A stretch of 64,000 nucleotides of DNA from Candidatus Latescibacterota bacterium (GTDB lineage Bacteria > Latescibacterota > UBA2968 > UBA8231): assembly GCA_022820485.1 (NCBI GenBank), contig JAJEFJ010000005.1:1-64000 (forward strand). Direction: 5' to 3'. The notes under the pieces were generated by a model. That model saw only the letters and a program-made list of their open reading frames with translations, had not been told where the DNA came from and made no database searches. This document shows, in pieces, positions 43,465 through 53,026 of this stretch. The position numbers and the translations under genes were made by a program. Position 1 is the first letter of the stretch; each line of letters begins with the position of its first letter.

Positions 43465-44118
43465 ATGCGCGGCCTCTGCATTGCACTCGCCGTCGCGCTC
43501 CTCGCTGCGGACGGCCCGGCCCAGCCCCTATTTACCATTGCGCGGCTGCAATACGGCGGCGGCGGCGACTGGTACAGCGACCCCTCTTCCCTGCCCAACT
43601 TGCTCCGCTTCTTAAGGGAACACACCCAAATCGACGCAACCGAAACCGAGGCGCGGGTGCAAATCATGGACGAGGAGTTGTTTTCCTATCCGTACATCTA
43701 CATGACCGGGCACGGCAATGTGGCCTTTTCCGCTGAGGAGGCAGCGCGGCTTAGGCACTACTTGGAAAGCGGCGGCTTTCTCCACGCCGACGACAACTAC
43801 GGCATGGACGAGAGCTTCCGCCGCGCCATGCGCCAAGTCTTCCCCAACGCCGAGTGGGTAGAACTGCCGCCCGAACATCCCCTGTTCCACTGCCACTTCG
43901 AGTTGCCAGCGGGCCTGCCCAAAGTCCACGAACACGACGGCAAAAGGCCGCAAGCCCTCGCGCTTTTCACCGGCGAGCGCCTAGCTGTGCTGTACACTTA
44001 TGAGGCGGATTTAGGAGACGGCTGGGAAGACCCCGACGTCCACAGCGACCCGGAGGGCAAACGACTCGACGCCCTCAAAATGGGGGCCAATATCGCAGTG
44101 TGGGCGCTGAGCCGCTAG
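43465..44118 (+). CDS. DUF4159 domain secreted protein
   Basis: The 217-residue protein has an N-terminal signal peptide and the DUF4159 pattern: FTIARLQYGGGGDWYSDP, LPNLLRFLREHT, YPYIYMTGHGNVAFSAEEA, LRHYLESGGFLHADDNYG and a final ALKMGANIAVWALSR. The domain has a glutamine-amidotransferase-like feel (the GGFLHADD core) without a clear catalytic triad. It starts one base after the PorZ-like stop and is probably co-transcribed. Its role is unknown. The downstream 178 bases hold a weak hairpin near 44135-44159 and a tandem repeat. Confidence 0.86.
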   Translation: MRGLCIALAVALLAADGPAQPLFTIARLQYGGGGDWYSDPSSLPNLLRFLREHTQIDATETEARVQIMDEELFSYPYIYMTGHGNVAFSAEEAARLRHYLESGGFLHADDNYGMDESFRRAMRQVFPNAEWVELPPEHPLFHCHFELPAGLPKVHEHDGKRPQALALFTGERLAVLYTYEADLGDGWEDPDVHSDPEGKRLDALKMGANIAVWALSR

Positions 44119-44188
44119 CCTCACAGCAAGTAAGCGCGGTGGTATCTTGGTGCTCCGCGTCTTTTGAATACGAGGTCTCAACTGAACC

Positions 44189-44220
44189 GATACAGCATCC
44201 AAAAGATACAGCATCCAAAA
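44189..44220 (+). repeat. 16-bp tandem direct repeat upstream of PIN-system pair
   Basis: GATACAGCATCCAAAA occurs twice back to back (44189-44204, 44205-44220), 77 bases before the ATG of the next gene. It could be an operator or iteron. Confidence 0.8.
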
Positions 44221-44296
44221 TTTAGCTTGATTCTGTGATACGGAGATATTACCTTGCTAACTCCCTTTGTGAACTGGAACTTGGATTCTTTTAGCC

Positions 44297-45052
44297 ATGA
44301 CCAAATCCTCGCCAAATTCGCTTACGTTTGAGATTGACGGTCCGCGGATTACGGCCCAGCGTTTTAGAAAAGGCTTTAATGCGTTCTTGCAGATGGCCGA
44401 TGAGGTAGCCGATAGCGTCGCCGGGAAGCCTCACGCTGTAGAGTGGCTTCTTTCTGTTGAGCCGGGCAGCGTACGCGTACACATCGCTCCAGAAGCAAAC
44501 CAGATCCACCCCGAACAGATCCCTGTAGCCATTGATGCGATTCAAACTGGGCTTGCGGCTCTTGAGGTAGGGGATGATATCTGGCCTGATCATTTTTCGG
44601 AAAAAGCGTTGGAGGCTGCCAAGACGATGGGAGAAGTACTCTCTAAGTCCGAGGGAGAGTTGAGTGCAGTACAGGTCCGATATAATGGACAGGCTACTAA
44701 AATGTCGTCTCGGTCCATTGCGTCTGTCGACCAGTTACTACAAGGGAAATACGTTGATCACGGTACGGTTGAAGGACGAATTCAAGTGCTCAGCAGGCGA
44801 GGCAAGACGCGCTTTTCCATTGATGACGATATATCGGGCCGCAATATCAACTGCTATTTCCCTAGTAAATTGTGGGACGATGTGCTGCAGTCCTTCGATC
44901 CTAAGATGGATCGGCGCGTGTCGGTTTCAGGGCCTATTCTATATCGGCACGATGGTGCGCCGGTCAATATCACTGTTGAAAAATTTAGAGTACTGCGCCC
45001 CAAAAACGAATTGCCATCTTGGAACGATGTGCTAGGTATTCTTGCTGAGTAA
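44297..45052 (+). CDS. Hypothetical protein paired with PIN nuclease
   Basis: A 251-residue protein of unrecognised family. Residues 1-110 (SLTFEIDGPRITAQRFRKGF, EWLLSVEPGSVRVHIAPEA) look like an alpha/beta domain. The second half (VDQLLQGKYVDHGTVEGRIQ, FSIDDDISGRNINCYFPSKL, VSVSGPILYRHDGAPVNITV) is beta-rich and could be an OB-like or SH3-like fold. It lacks membrane segments. Base composition is more AT-rich than the neighbours, suggesting recent arrival. It ends six bases before a PIN toxin-like gene, so it may be an antitoxin or partner of unusual size. Confidence 0.8.
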   Translation: MTKSSPNSLTFEIDGPRITAQRFRKGFNAFLQMADEVADSVAGKPHAVEWLLSVEPGSVRVHIAPEANQIHPEQIPVAIDAIQTGLAALEVGDDIWPDHFSEKALEAAKTMGEVLSKSEGELSAVQVRYNGQATKMSSRSIASVDQLLQGKYVDHGTVEGRIQVLSRRGKTRFSIDDDISGRNINCYFPSKLWDDVLQSFDPKMDRRVSVSGPILYRHDGAPVNITVEKFRVLRPKNELPSWNDVLGILAE

Positions 45053-45058
45053 ATTTAT

Positions 45059-45517
45059 ATGCAGAAAGTATATTGCGATGCCGACGTGTTTATCGGATGG
45101 TTCAACGAAGAGGATGATAAAGTAAAAGCCTGTCGTGGATTAGTTGATGCCTCTGAAAAAGGAGACGTGCAAATAATCACTTCAGCATTGACATTGACAG
45201 AGGTTATTAAGATCAAAGGCAAGCAACCATTGCCTCAGAGTAAGGAAGAGACCATCAAGGGGTTTTTTGAACGAGAGTTCGTAAGTATTGTCAACGTGGA
45301 CCGACGAACGGCCGAATTTGCTCGCGATCTTATATGGCGTTATCCTCACCTTAATCCCAAGGACTCTATCCATGTAGCAACAGCCTCGATGACCGAGGAC
45401 GTTGACGTGTTGTACACTTTTGACGATGACCTTTTACGGTTGGATGGCCAATTGGGAGAGCCACCTCTGAGAATTTCTATTCCAGATATACCAGGTCAGC
45501 TTTCTATGTTTGTATAA
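45059..45517 (+). CDS. PIN-domain nuclease (VapC-like)
   Basis: The 152-residue PIN protein has VYCDADVFIGWFNEE (first acidic residue), ALTLTEVIKIKGK (Glu), LNPKDSIHVATASM (Asp) and LYTFDDDLLRL (final Asp), giving a complete acidic quartet. This resembles VapC-like RNases. It is encoded immediately after the 251-residue gene and shares its lower GC content. No ordinary VapB-type antitoxin is near, so the larger protein probably fills that role. Confidence 0.86.
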   Translation: MQKVYCDADVFIGWFNEEDDKVKACRGLVDASEKGDVQIITSALTLTEVIKIKGKQPLPQSKEETIKGFFEREFVSIVNVDRRTAEFARDLIWRYPHLNPKDSIHVATASMTEDVDVLYTFDDDLLRLDGQLGEPPLRISIPDIPGQLSMFV

Positions 45518-45534
45518 CTCACTTTGACCCGTCC

Positions 45535-47133
45535 CTAGCCCCCCTCCTCAATCCTCATATACGTATCAATCGGCAAATCGGCCAGCCGTTGCAACGCGCC
45601 ACTCGGCCAATAAATGTGCAGCGAATCCGCTCGGTCCACCGCGCCCAAGCCAAAATGCACGCGCCGGTCGCCGCTGCCCAAAAAGCTCTCGCCGCACAGC
45701 ACGTCCCGCCGCTGCCTTTGGCCGCCGCTCCACAATACGACCTTCGCGCCAACGGCCTCGCGGTTTTTTTCCGCGCCCAAAAGGTGCAAACCGAGCCAGT
45801 GATGACCTGCGGCCGTCTGATTGTGCAGCAGAGAGGGCTGGCCGTTGAGATTGGTAACGAACAGATCTACGCGGCCATCGTCGTCAAAATCCCCGGCCAC
45901 CGCGCCCCGGCTGACCGCCCGATCCTCGCCTAGCTCGACGAGACGGAAATGCCCGGCGTCGTTAGCGAATAAGTGATTGGCTTGCGCGTAGGTCGCGCCG
46001 CTGCCCGGGCGTTCGATCTGCGGATACACGTGTCCGTTGGCCACGAACAAGTCTTGGTCGGCGTCGTTGTCAAAATCGAGAAAGACCGCGCCGAACCCCA
46101 CGAAAGGCAGGCTGATGCGGCCCAAGCCCGCGGCAAAGCTCACGTCCGCAAACGTACCGCCTCCGGCGTTGCGATAGAGCGTGTTGTAGTCGTCCTCAAA
46201 GTTGGTGACCAGCAAATCGCCGTCGCCGTCGTTGTCGTAATCGCCCCAAGCCGCGCCCATGCCGGCCTGCGCCAAACCCGTTTCCCCCAGCGCGGCATTG
46301 GCCTGTAGCCCCACTTCGGCAAAGGTGCCAGCGCCGTCGTTGCGGTAGAGGAAATTGGGCGTCGAGTCGTTGGCGACGTACAGATCCAAATCCCCGTCGT
46401 CGTCGCTGTCGATGAACAGCACGGCAAACCCATAGCCCGGGTCGTGCTGACCGAGGCCGCTAGCCGCTGTCACCTCGACAAAGGTACCGTCGCCATCGTT
46501 GCGGTAGAGCGCGTCCGGCAACGCAGGCAAGCCCAGCGGGCCGATGAATACGTCCCGGCCCTTCCACTGCGTGCCCAAGGGCCGCACCGCAGTCGAATCA
46601 AAATCCGCGTAATTGGCCACGTACAAATCCAAGTCGCCGTCCAAATCCGCGTCGCCCATGGCCGCGCCCGTACTCCACACCGGCAGCGCCAGCCCGGCGC
46701 GGGCCGTGGCATCGGCGAATTGCTCCAACCCGTCATTGCGATAGAGGATGTTTTCTTGTAGGCACGTGATGTACAGATCGGCATCGCCGTCGGCATCGTA
46801 GTCCGCACTCAGCGCGCCCATGCCCCAGCCGCGACCCGTAACACCGGCTGCGGCCGCTTTATCGACAAAGCCCCGGCCACGGTCATTGCGATAGAGGGCA
46901 TTGTCGCCGCCCTCGCCATTGACCCAATAGATGTCCAAATCGCCGTCGCCATCCGCGTCGAGGAGCGCGGCCCCACCGCCTTTGGCTTCGACGATATAGC
47001 GCTTTTCCGCACCGCCGCCGACGTGGGACTGCTCTATGCCCCAATCGCTGGCTTTGTCGATGAAGGGGGGCCCGTCAGCAGGAGCGCAGGCCACCATGCA
47101 CAGCAGCAGCCCACCCCACTTCAATCGCGCCAC
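45535..47133 (-). CDS. FG-GAP/VCBS repeat lipoprotein with ASPIC/UnbV domain
   Basis: The 532-residue protein has an N-terminal lipobox (LLLCMVAC, Cys 16). About seven FG-GAP repeats with calcium-loop patterns follow (DADGDGDLDIYWVNG, DADLDGDLDLYVANY, DYDNDGDGDLLVTNF), and a C-terminal ASPIC/UnbV part (GAKVVLWSGGQRQRRDV, FLGSGDRRVHFGLG, IYWPSGALQRL). It is probably an exported, membrane-anchored beta-propeller binding carbohydrate or protein. GTG start 47133 is six bases after the RND pump stop, placing it last in the efflux operon. Confidence 0.9.
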   Translation of the reverse strand: MARLKWGGLLLCMVACAPADGPPFIDKASDWGIEQSHVGGGAEKRYIVEAKGGGAALLDADGDGDLDIYWVNGEGGDNALYRNDRGRGFVDKAAAAGVTGRGWGMGALSADYDADGDADLYITCLQENILYRNDGLEQFADATARAGLALPVWSTGAAMGDADLDGDLDLYVANYADFDSTAVRPLGTQWKGRDVFIGPLGLPALPDALYRNDGDGTFVEVTAASGLGQHDPGYGFAVLFIDSDDDGDLDLYVANDSTPNFLYRNDGAGTFAEVGLQANAALGETGLAQAGMGAAWGDYDNDGDGDLLVTNFEDDYNTLYRNAGGGTFADVSFAAGLGRISLPFVGFGAVFLDFDNDADQDLFVANGHVYPQIERPGSGATYAQANHLFANDAGHFRLVELGEDRAVSRGAVAGDFDDDGRVDLFVTNLNGQPSLLHNQTAAGHHWLGLHLLGAEKNREAVGAKVVLWSGGQRQRRDVLCGESFLGSGDRRVHFGLGAVDRADSLHIYWPSGALQRLADLPIDTYMRIEEGG

Positions 47134-47139
47134 AATCCT

Positions 47140-50100
47140 TCAAGACCCGGTAACCGGCGCGACCTCGGCGGGTTTCTCCACGACCAACCGCCCCCAAAAC
47201 TCTTGAACTCCCACCAACAGGCGCATTCCTATCGGGACGCCGAGCAAAATGATGAAGGTGGCAAAGAGGATGCCAAAGCCCAAGCTGACGGCCATTGGGA
47301 TCAGGAACTGCGCCTGAAGGCTTTTTTCGAGGATCATCGGCAGCAGGCCGAAAAAGGTCGTCAGCGAGGTCAGTAGGATCGGACGGAAGCGCGCGGCCCC
47401 GGCAGAGACCAGGGCTTCCTCGTGCGACGATCCCTCGCGCCGCATCTGGTTGTAGAAGGTCAGCAGCACCAGCGAATCGTTGACCACCACGCCCGAGAGC
47501 GCGACGATCCCAAACAGGCTCAAAAGCGCCAAGTCTATCCCCATGAGCAGATGCCCCCAAACCGCGCCAATGATGCCAAAGGGAATCGCGCTCATGACGA
47601 CGAGGGGCTGAGTGTACGATTTGAACGGCACGGCCAGCAGCACGTAGATGGCGGCAAGAGCGATGATGAAGTTGAATAACAGGCTCTGCAGCGAATCATC
47701 CCGCTCCTTCTGCTCGCCGCCGAAGCTGTAACGCAGACCGGGGTAGTCTTGGACTAGCGCGGGCAAGAAAAACGCTTCAAGATCGCGGTTGATCTCGTCG
47801 GCGTTGGCGATTTGGTCATCTACCGAGGCACTCACCCGCACGACGCGCTGGCCGTCAGTGCGCTGGATGGCGGCATAGGCGTGGCCGATGGTAACACTGG
47901 CAACCTCGGCAAAGGGCACCTCGGCACCCGATGGCGTGCGTACTCGCATCGAACGCACGTCGCCTACGTTGCGGCGCTCGTCTTTGGGATAGCGCACCAT
48001 CACCCGCACGTCGTCCGAGCCGCGTGGGAATCTCAGCGCTTGGTCGCCGTAGAAGCCTTGGCGCACTTGGCGGGCTAGATCAGCGAGCGTGAGGCCGAGG
48101 GTGCGGGCTTGGGGCTTGAGCTGGAGCTTCATCTCCAGCTTGCCCTCTTCAAAGCTGTCTTGGATATCGCCGGTGCCGGCGTACTCGGCGATTTTGCCCT
48201 TGAGCCGCTCGACGGCCAATAAGAGCTGGTCGAAATTGTCCGAGGCCAGCTCGACCTCGATGGGGTTACCAGCGGAAAACAGCGATGAGGAAAAAATAAT
48301 GGATTCGGGGCCGGGCACCTCGCCGACTAATTGGCGCAGCCGCGCCTCAATCTCGGCGCTGTCGAGCGCGCGCTCCTCGGAAGGCAGCAGTTCGATGGTA
48401 ACTTCGGCTAGATGCCCTTGGCCGCCCGCCCCCGGGACACTTGAAAAGGAAGAACGCCGGGCCATAGGTTGGTCGCCGATGTAGGTGAAGACATTGCGGT
48501 AGATTGAATCCCCACCCCCGCGCTCGGCGTCGATCTGATCGCGCAGGACGATGGCCTTTTCCTCGATGTGTCGCACGACCTTGGCGGTCTGGGTCGCCGT
48601 GGTGCCCTGCGGCATGTTGACCGAGATCGTCACCCAATCAGACCCGATCTCGGGCATAAACACGAACTTGATATGACCGCCAGCGACCAGCCCGGCGGTA
48701 CACAGCATGAGCGATAAGGCCAAGGCGGTACTGGAAATCGGATGGGCCAGCGCCAAGCGCAGCGTGGGTTTATAGGCGTTGCGGATGACGTACTGGAGGC
48801 CGCGGTCAAAGCGGACCACGACCCGGGCGTGCCAATCGAGCGGGCGGATGAAAACCCGGCGAAACAAGCGGCTGACTGGCCCGTCCCCCTTAGAAGACAG
48901 ATGTGCCGGTAGAATGAACAGGCTCTCGATCAGCGACAGCAGCAGCACCGAGATGACGATCACCGGGATGACCGACATGAACTTGCCCATCATGCCCTCG
49001 ACGAAAAACAGCGGCATAAAGGCCGCAATCGAGGTCATAATCGAGAACACGACCGGCGTACCCACTTCGAGCGCCCCGTCAATGGCGGCGCGGCCAAAGG
49101 ACTTCCCCTGCACGCGGTGGGAAAAGATGTTTTCGCCGACGATGATCGCGTCATCGACGACAATGCCCAAGGCCACGATAAAGGCAAACAACGACAGCAT
49201 GTTGATCGAGGCGTCAAAAGGCTCCATCAGCACAAAGGCACCCAAAAAACTAATGGGGATGCCCATCATCACCCAGAACGCCAAGCGCAGGTCGAGGAAG
49301 AAGCTCAGACAGATGAAGACCAGCACCAGACCGAGTTGAGCATTGCGGATCAGCAAATCGATGCGACCGCGCAGGATGCGTGCGTCATCGCGGGCGTAGC
49401 CAATGTCGATCCCTGCCGGCAGGGTCGGGCGTTTGTCCTCAATGTACTGATGGACATAGTCGGAGATGTCGAGGGCGTTCTGGTCGCCAATGCGATAGAC
49501 CTGCACCACAGCCGCTGGCTGGCCGTTGAAGCGCGAGACGAGATCGGTATCCTCAAAGCCATCAACGACCATGGCCACGTCTTTGAGCTTAAGGGCCGTG
49601 CCGTCGGGACGGGTGAGCACGACGACCTCTTCGTATTCGCGCCCCACCCGCATCAGCCCCTGCGTGCGGAGCAAGATCGCGCCGTCCTCGCTCTCGACGC
49701 TGCCGGCAGGTAGGTCAATGCTCGTGCGACGGACCGCAGCGGCCACCTGCGCGAAGGTCAGGCCGTAGCGCCGCAGGGCCTCTTCGGAGACTTCGATGGC
49801 AATTTCATCGACGCGCACACCCTTGAGCTCGACCTGCGAAATGACGCCGCTGCTGCGCAGATCGTCGCGCACTCGTTCGGCCGCGACTTTGAGGGCTTTT
49901 TCCTCGACATCGCCGTAGAGCACCACATCGATGGCTTGATTGCGGCGAGTCAGTTCCTTGATGACCGGCTCTTCGACCTCGGCGGGAAAAGTGTCGATGC
50001 GGTCAATTTCGTTTTTGATGTCGTCGAGGAGTTTGTCCATGTCGGCACCGCGCTCTAGCTCGACGCTGACTGAACCCATACCTTCAGCAGCCGTAGAACG

Positions 50101-50343
50101 CACGCGGCGCACCCCTTCTAGGCCGCGCACCCGTTCCTCAATGCGCTTGCAGACGGCGTCTTCGACCTCGGCTGGTGTCGCGCCCAAGTAAGGCACCTGG
50201 ATTTGCACCTGATCGAGCGACATCTCGGGAAAGGTTTCTTTCTTGGTCTGCATCATGGCAAACAGACCGCTCAACATGATGAAACCCATCAGCAGATTGG
50301 CGGCGACGTGATTCTTCGCCATCCAAGACACAGGTGCTTTCAC
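47140..50343 (-). CDS. RND-family efflux transporter inner membrane pump (AcrB/HAE1 type)
   Basis: The 1067-residue pump has N-terminal VSWMAKNHVAANLLMGFIML, a first porter domain, helices with GIVVDDAIIVGENIF (proton relay aspartates), a second half beginning at ALAHPISSTALALSLML, and GVVVNDSLVLLTFYNQMRRE near the C-terminus. There are two groups of about six membrane helices and two large periplasmic loops, the normal RND layout. Substrate unknown. GTG 50343 overlaps the adaptor stop (GTGA). Confidence 0.95.
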   Translation of the reverse strand: MKAPVSWMAKNHVAANLLMGFIMLSGLFAMMQTKKETFPEMSLDQVQIQVPYLGATPAEVEDAVCKRIEERVRGLEGVRRVRSTAAEGMGSVSVELERGADMDKLLDDIKNEIDRIDTFPAEVEEPVIKELTRRNQAIDVVLYGDVEEKALKVAAERVRDDLRSSGVISQVELKGVRVDEIAIEVSEEALRRYGLTFAQVAAAVRRTSIDLPAGSVESEDGAILLRTQGLMRVGREYEEVVVLTRPDGTALKLKDVAMVVDGFEDTDLVSRFNGQPAAVVQVYRIGDQNALDISDYVHQYIEDKRPTLPAGIDIGYARDDARILRGRIDLLIRNAQLGLVLVFICLSFFLDLRLAFWVMMGIPISFLGAFVLMEPFDASINMLSLFAFIVALGIVVDDAIIVGENIFSHRVQGKSFGRAAIDGALEVGTPVVFSIMTSIAAFMPLFFVEGMMGKFMSVIPVIVISVLLLSLIESLFILPAHLSSKGDGPVSRLFRRVFIRPLDWHARVVVRFDRGLQYVIRNAYKPTLRLALAHPISSTALALSLMLCTAGLVAGGHIKFVFMPEIGSDWVTISVNMPQGTTATQTAKVVRHIEEKAIVLRDQIDAERGGGDSIYRNVFTYIGDQPMARRSSFSSVPGAGGQGHLAEVTIELLPSEERALDSAEIEARLRQLVGEVPGPESIIFSSSLFSAGNPIEVELASDNFDQLLLAVERLKGKIAEYAGTGDIQDSFEEGKLEMKLQLKPQARTLGLTLADLARQVRQGFYGDQALRFPRGSDDVRVMVRYPKDERRNVGDVRSMRVRTPSGAEVPFAEVASVTIGHAYAAIQRTDGQRVVRVSASVDDQIANADEINRDLEAFFLPALVQDYPGLRYSFGGEQKERDDSLQSLLFNFIIALAAIYVLLAVPFKSYTQPLVVMSAIPFGIIGAVWGHLLMGIDLALLSLFGIVALSGVVVNDSLVLLTFYNQMRREGSSHEEALVSAGAARFRPILLTSLTTFFGLLPMILEKSLQAQFLIPMAVSLGFGILFATFIILLGVPIGMRLLVGVQEFWGRLVVEKPAEVAPVTGS

Positions 50344-51587
50344 AGTTGACCTCCTGCGTTGCCGTCCGCGAGGCGTACCTGCATCCCGTCGGTAACGCCG
50401 CTGAGCTGCGAGACGATGATCCGCTCTTCGGGAGGCATGTCGATATAAGCGAGTACTTCATCCTCAAGGGAGCGCACCACTTGTACTGGGCGGATGCTGA
50501 GGACGCCGTCGCGGCCCACCGTCCACACGCGATCGCCCTGGCGCAAAGCCACGCGGGGCAGGACGCGGACGCCATCGACCATGCGGCCGGCAATGGCCAC
50601 CTCGACGAACATCCCCACCGTCAGCGGCGGGATCCCATCGGCAATGCCGCCGTAGGGCGCTTCGACCTCTACTACTAAGCGCACCATGCGGCTTTGCGGG
50701 TCGAGCTCGCCCTCGGTGCGGACGACGCGCCCGTTCCACTGGTGGCGGCGACCGGCAAAAGCGCCGCTGATTTCGGCGCTAGCCCCCTCTCGGCTAAAGG
50801 CAAAAGCGCGGGAGCCGCCCTCGGCGTTGAGATCATAAATGGTCCCGGCGTTAGCAGTACTGGCCTCAGCGACGTCGATGGGCAGCGGCAAGGTGAACCA
50901 CCCGAGGTCTTCGTCGGGGACGGGAACGACGATCTCGGCCTTTTCGATGCTGTATAGTTGGGCGATGGATTGGCCGGCGTTGAGGTGCTGGCCGACATCG
51001 ACGCGTGCAGTGCGCACCCGACCGGCAAATGGAGCATGCACTTTAGTTCGGTCCAAGCGCAGCCGCGCTTCGGCGAGGCGCGCTTCAGCTCCTTGGAGAC
51101 TGGCTTCGGCCGCGCGTAGCTGGGGTTTGCGCAACACCAAGTCGGTGGGAGCTTCTTCGGCGTGCAGCCGCTGCCACTCCTCCTCGGCGATGGCGGCTTC
51201 CTCGCGGGCCAAGTCGAGTTGATAGCGCGCCTGCGCCACTTGGACCTCGGCCTGTTGGACGACGAGTTCGTAATCGCGTGGATCAATCCGAAACAGCAGC
51301 CCACCCTTGGTAAAAGTCCCGCCGGGTTTGAAGTCTGCGTCCTTCCACACCACAATACCCGACACCTGCGGCACTAGGTCAATCTGGGCGTCGGGGCGCA
51401 CCGTACCCTGCCCTTCAACGACGACCTGGACCTGTTGCAGCGGGGCGGCTACAGCTTCGACGAGCGGACCGTCATAGGAGCGAGAGACGCGCTGGGGCGG
51501 CTCGCGCATCGAGGCCAGCAATTGGTAGGCCCCAAAGCCGAGGGCGAGGATGAGGATCGGCAAAACTATTTTGAAGACGCGTATCAT
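50340..51587 (-). CDS. RND periplasmic adaptor (HlyD/MFP family)
   Basis: The 415-residue adaptor has an N-terminal signal anchor (VFKIVLPILILALGFGAYQL), a lipoyl half (EGQGTVRPDAQIDLVPQVSG), a coiled-coil hairpin (QQAEVQVAQARYQLDLAREE), the second lipoyl half (VHAPFAGRVRTARVDVGQ) and a beta-barrel. It links the pump to the outer-membrane factor. Both junctions are four-base overlaps with the neighbouring pump and channel genes. Confidence 0.94.
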   Translation of the reverse strand: MIRVFKIVLPILILALGFGAYQLLASMREPPQRVSRSYDGPLVEAVAAPLQQVQVVVEGQGTVRPDAQIDLVPQVSGIVVWKDADFKPGGTFTKGGLLFRIDPRDYELVVQQAEVQVAQARYQLDLAREEAAIAEEEWQRLHAEEAPTDLVLRKPQLRAAEASLQGAEARLAEARLRLDRTKVHAPFAGRVRTARVDVGQHLNAGQSIAQLYSIEKAEIVVPVPDEDLGWFTLPLPIDVAEASTANAGTIYDLNAEGGSRAFAFSREGASAEISGAFAGRRHQWNGRVVRTEGELDPQSRMVRLVVEVEAPYGGIADGIPPLTVGMFVEVAIAGRMVDGVRVLPRVALRQGDRVWTVGRDGVLSIRPVQVVRSLEDEVLAYIDMPPEERIIVSQLSGVTDGMQVRLADGNAGGQL

Positions 51588-53026
51588 TGAGGAATCTCCG
51601 CGTGCGGCTCGACTGAGTTCGCCGAAGTCTGAGAGGCAAGGGTAAAGCCGCCGCCAAGGGCTAGGTGCAAGTCAATGCGCGTATCGAGGCGCTGGCGACG
51701 GACGGCGAGCAAGCGGCTTTCAGCGTCAAAGGCCCGGCGCTGCGACTCCAGCAGGGCAATGAGATCGGCGAGCCCTCTGGCGTAGCGATCTTCGGCTAAG
51801 GCGCGCGCAGCCACGGCTTCTTCCGCAGCCGTGGCTAGTGCTCGTTCTTGGTCGGCGAGCAAGCCTTCGGCATTCAGCGCCGCCTCCACCTCGCCGTAGG
51901 CTCTAAGGGCACTTTGCGCGTAGGTAAAAAGCGCTTGCTCGGCCGCGGAAGCGGCCTGATCAACGCCAGCGCGCAGACGCCCACCTTGCAGCAGGGGCTG
52001 CGCGATATTGCCCACGAGGTTCCAGACCGAAAAATCGCCGTCGAGCAAATCGCTCAACGCGCTCGACGAGCGGCCCGTGGAGGCCGTGAGACTGATGCGG
52101 GGCAACAAGGCGCGCCGGGCTTGGGCCAGCCGACGATCGGCCGCGGCGAGACGGCGCTCAGCAGCCACGAGGTCGGGCCGCCGACTCACGAGTTGGGCGG
52201 GCAGGCCGGCTGGAACTAGGCCGCCGACTGCGGGCAGCTCGTCCCCGACCTCAATCCGGGCGCTAGGGTAGCGGCCCAAGATCAATTCGAGCTGGCGCAG
52301 CGCAGCATCCCGTTGCTGGCGGCGTTGGGCGAGGGTTGCTTCGGCTGTGGCCAAGCTCGACCGGCCCAAGCGCACGTCGAGCGACGAGCGCAAGCCGCGG
52401 CGATAGCGATCCTCTATCTGCTCGGTGGAGAGCCGGTAATTTGCAACGGTCGCGCGCGCTAACTCGACTTGGTGCCCTGCTTCGACCGCGGCGAAATAGG
52501 CCCGCGCTGTCTGCGCTGCCAGTGACAGGCGCGCCGCGCGAAAATCAGCGGCTGCGGCATCGGCGTCGGCGAGCGCAGCTTGGGCACCAGCGCGCAGGCG
52601 ACCCCACAGGTCAGCTTCCCAACTCGCCGTCAAATCGACGCCAAAGGACGTGCTCTCGGAGGTCAAGACCTGATCCGGGGCTCTCCCAGGAATGGGCAAG
52701 CCGACGAAATTCTGTTTGCGCTTCGAGCCATTGCCATTGGCGCTGAGTTGGGGCCAGAGCGGCGCACCAGCCACCCGGGCTTGGGCTTGCGCTTGGGCCA
52801 GACGGGCACCGGCGATCTTGAGATTGTAGTTGTGCTCCAAGGCCAACGCCACCAGACTGTCGAGGCGCACGGCCCCCATGTCGCGCCACCATTGGTCGGC
52901 GACGGTACCCTCTGAGGCCCCAGCCGTCCATTGGTCCGGCTGGGCCAAGTCAAGGGCCGGGTATTCGACTTTGGGGGCTGAAGCACAGGCGAGCAGCAAC
53001 AGTACCGGGAGGCACGACGGCCTCAT
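51584..53026 (-). CDS. NodT-family outer membrane factor lipoprotein (TolC-like)
   Basis: The 480-residue channel subunit starts with a lipoprotein signal (MRPSCLPVLLLLACAS). It has the two OEP repeats: WWRDMGAVRLDSLVALALEH, NYNLKIAGARLAQAQAQAR, then LVSRRPDLVAAERRLAAAD and VDQAASAAEQALFTYAQSAL. ATG 53026 with GGAG upstream overlaps the DUF6807 stop (ATGA). A longer frame to 53281 lies inside DUF6807 and is rejected. It completes the tripartite pump. Confidence 0.93.
   Translation of the reverse strand: MRPSCLPVLLLLACASAPKVEYPALDLAQPDQWTAGASEGTVADQWWRDMGAVRLDSLVALALEHNYNLKIAGARLAQAQAQARVAGAPLWPQLSANGNGSKRKQNFVGLPIPGRAPDQVLTSESTSFGVDLTASWEADLWGRLRAGAQAALADADAAAADFRAARLSLAAQTARAYFAAVEAGHQVELARATVANYRLSTEQIEDRYRRGLRSSLDVRLGRSSLATAEATLAQRRQQRDAALRQLELILGRYPSARIEVGDELPAVGGLVPAGLPAQLVSRRPDLVAAERRLAAADRRLAQARRALLPRISLTASTGRSSSALSDLLDGDFSVWNLVGNIAQPLLQGGRLRAGVDQAASAAEQALFTYAQSALRAYGEVEAALNAEGLLADQERALATAAEEAVAARALAEDRYARGLADLIALLESQRRAFDAESRLLAVRRQRLDTRIDLHLALGGGFTLASQTSANSVEPHAEIPQ

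Noticed and set aside
44135..44165. Terminator after the DUF4159 gene
   Set aside because: CGCGG/CCGCG makes only a five-base stem with a long loop before a short T-rich stretch; too weak to call.
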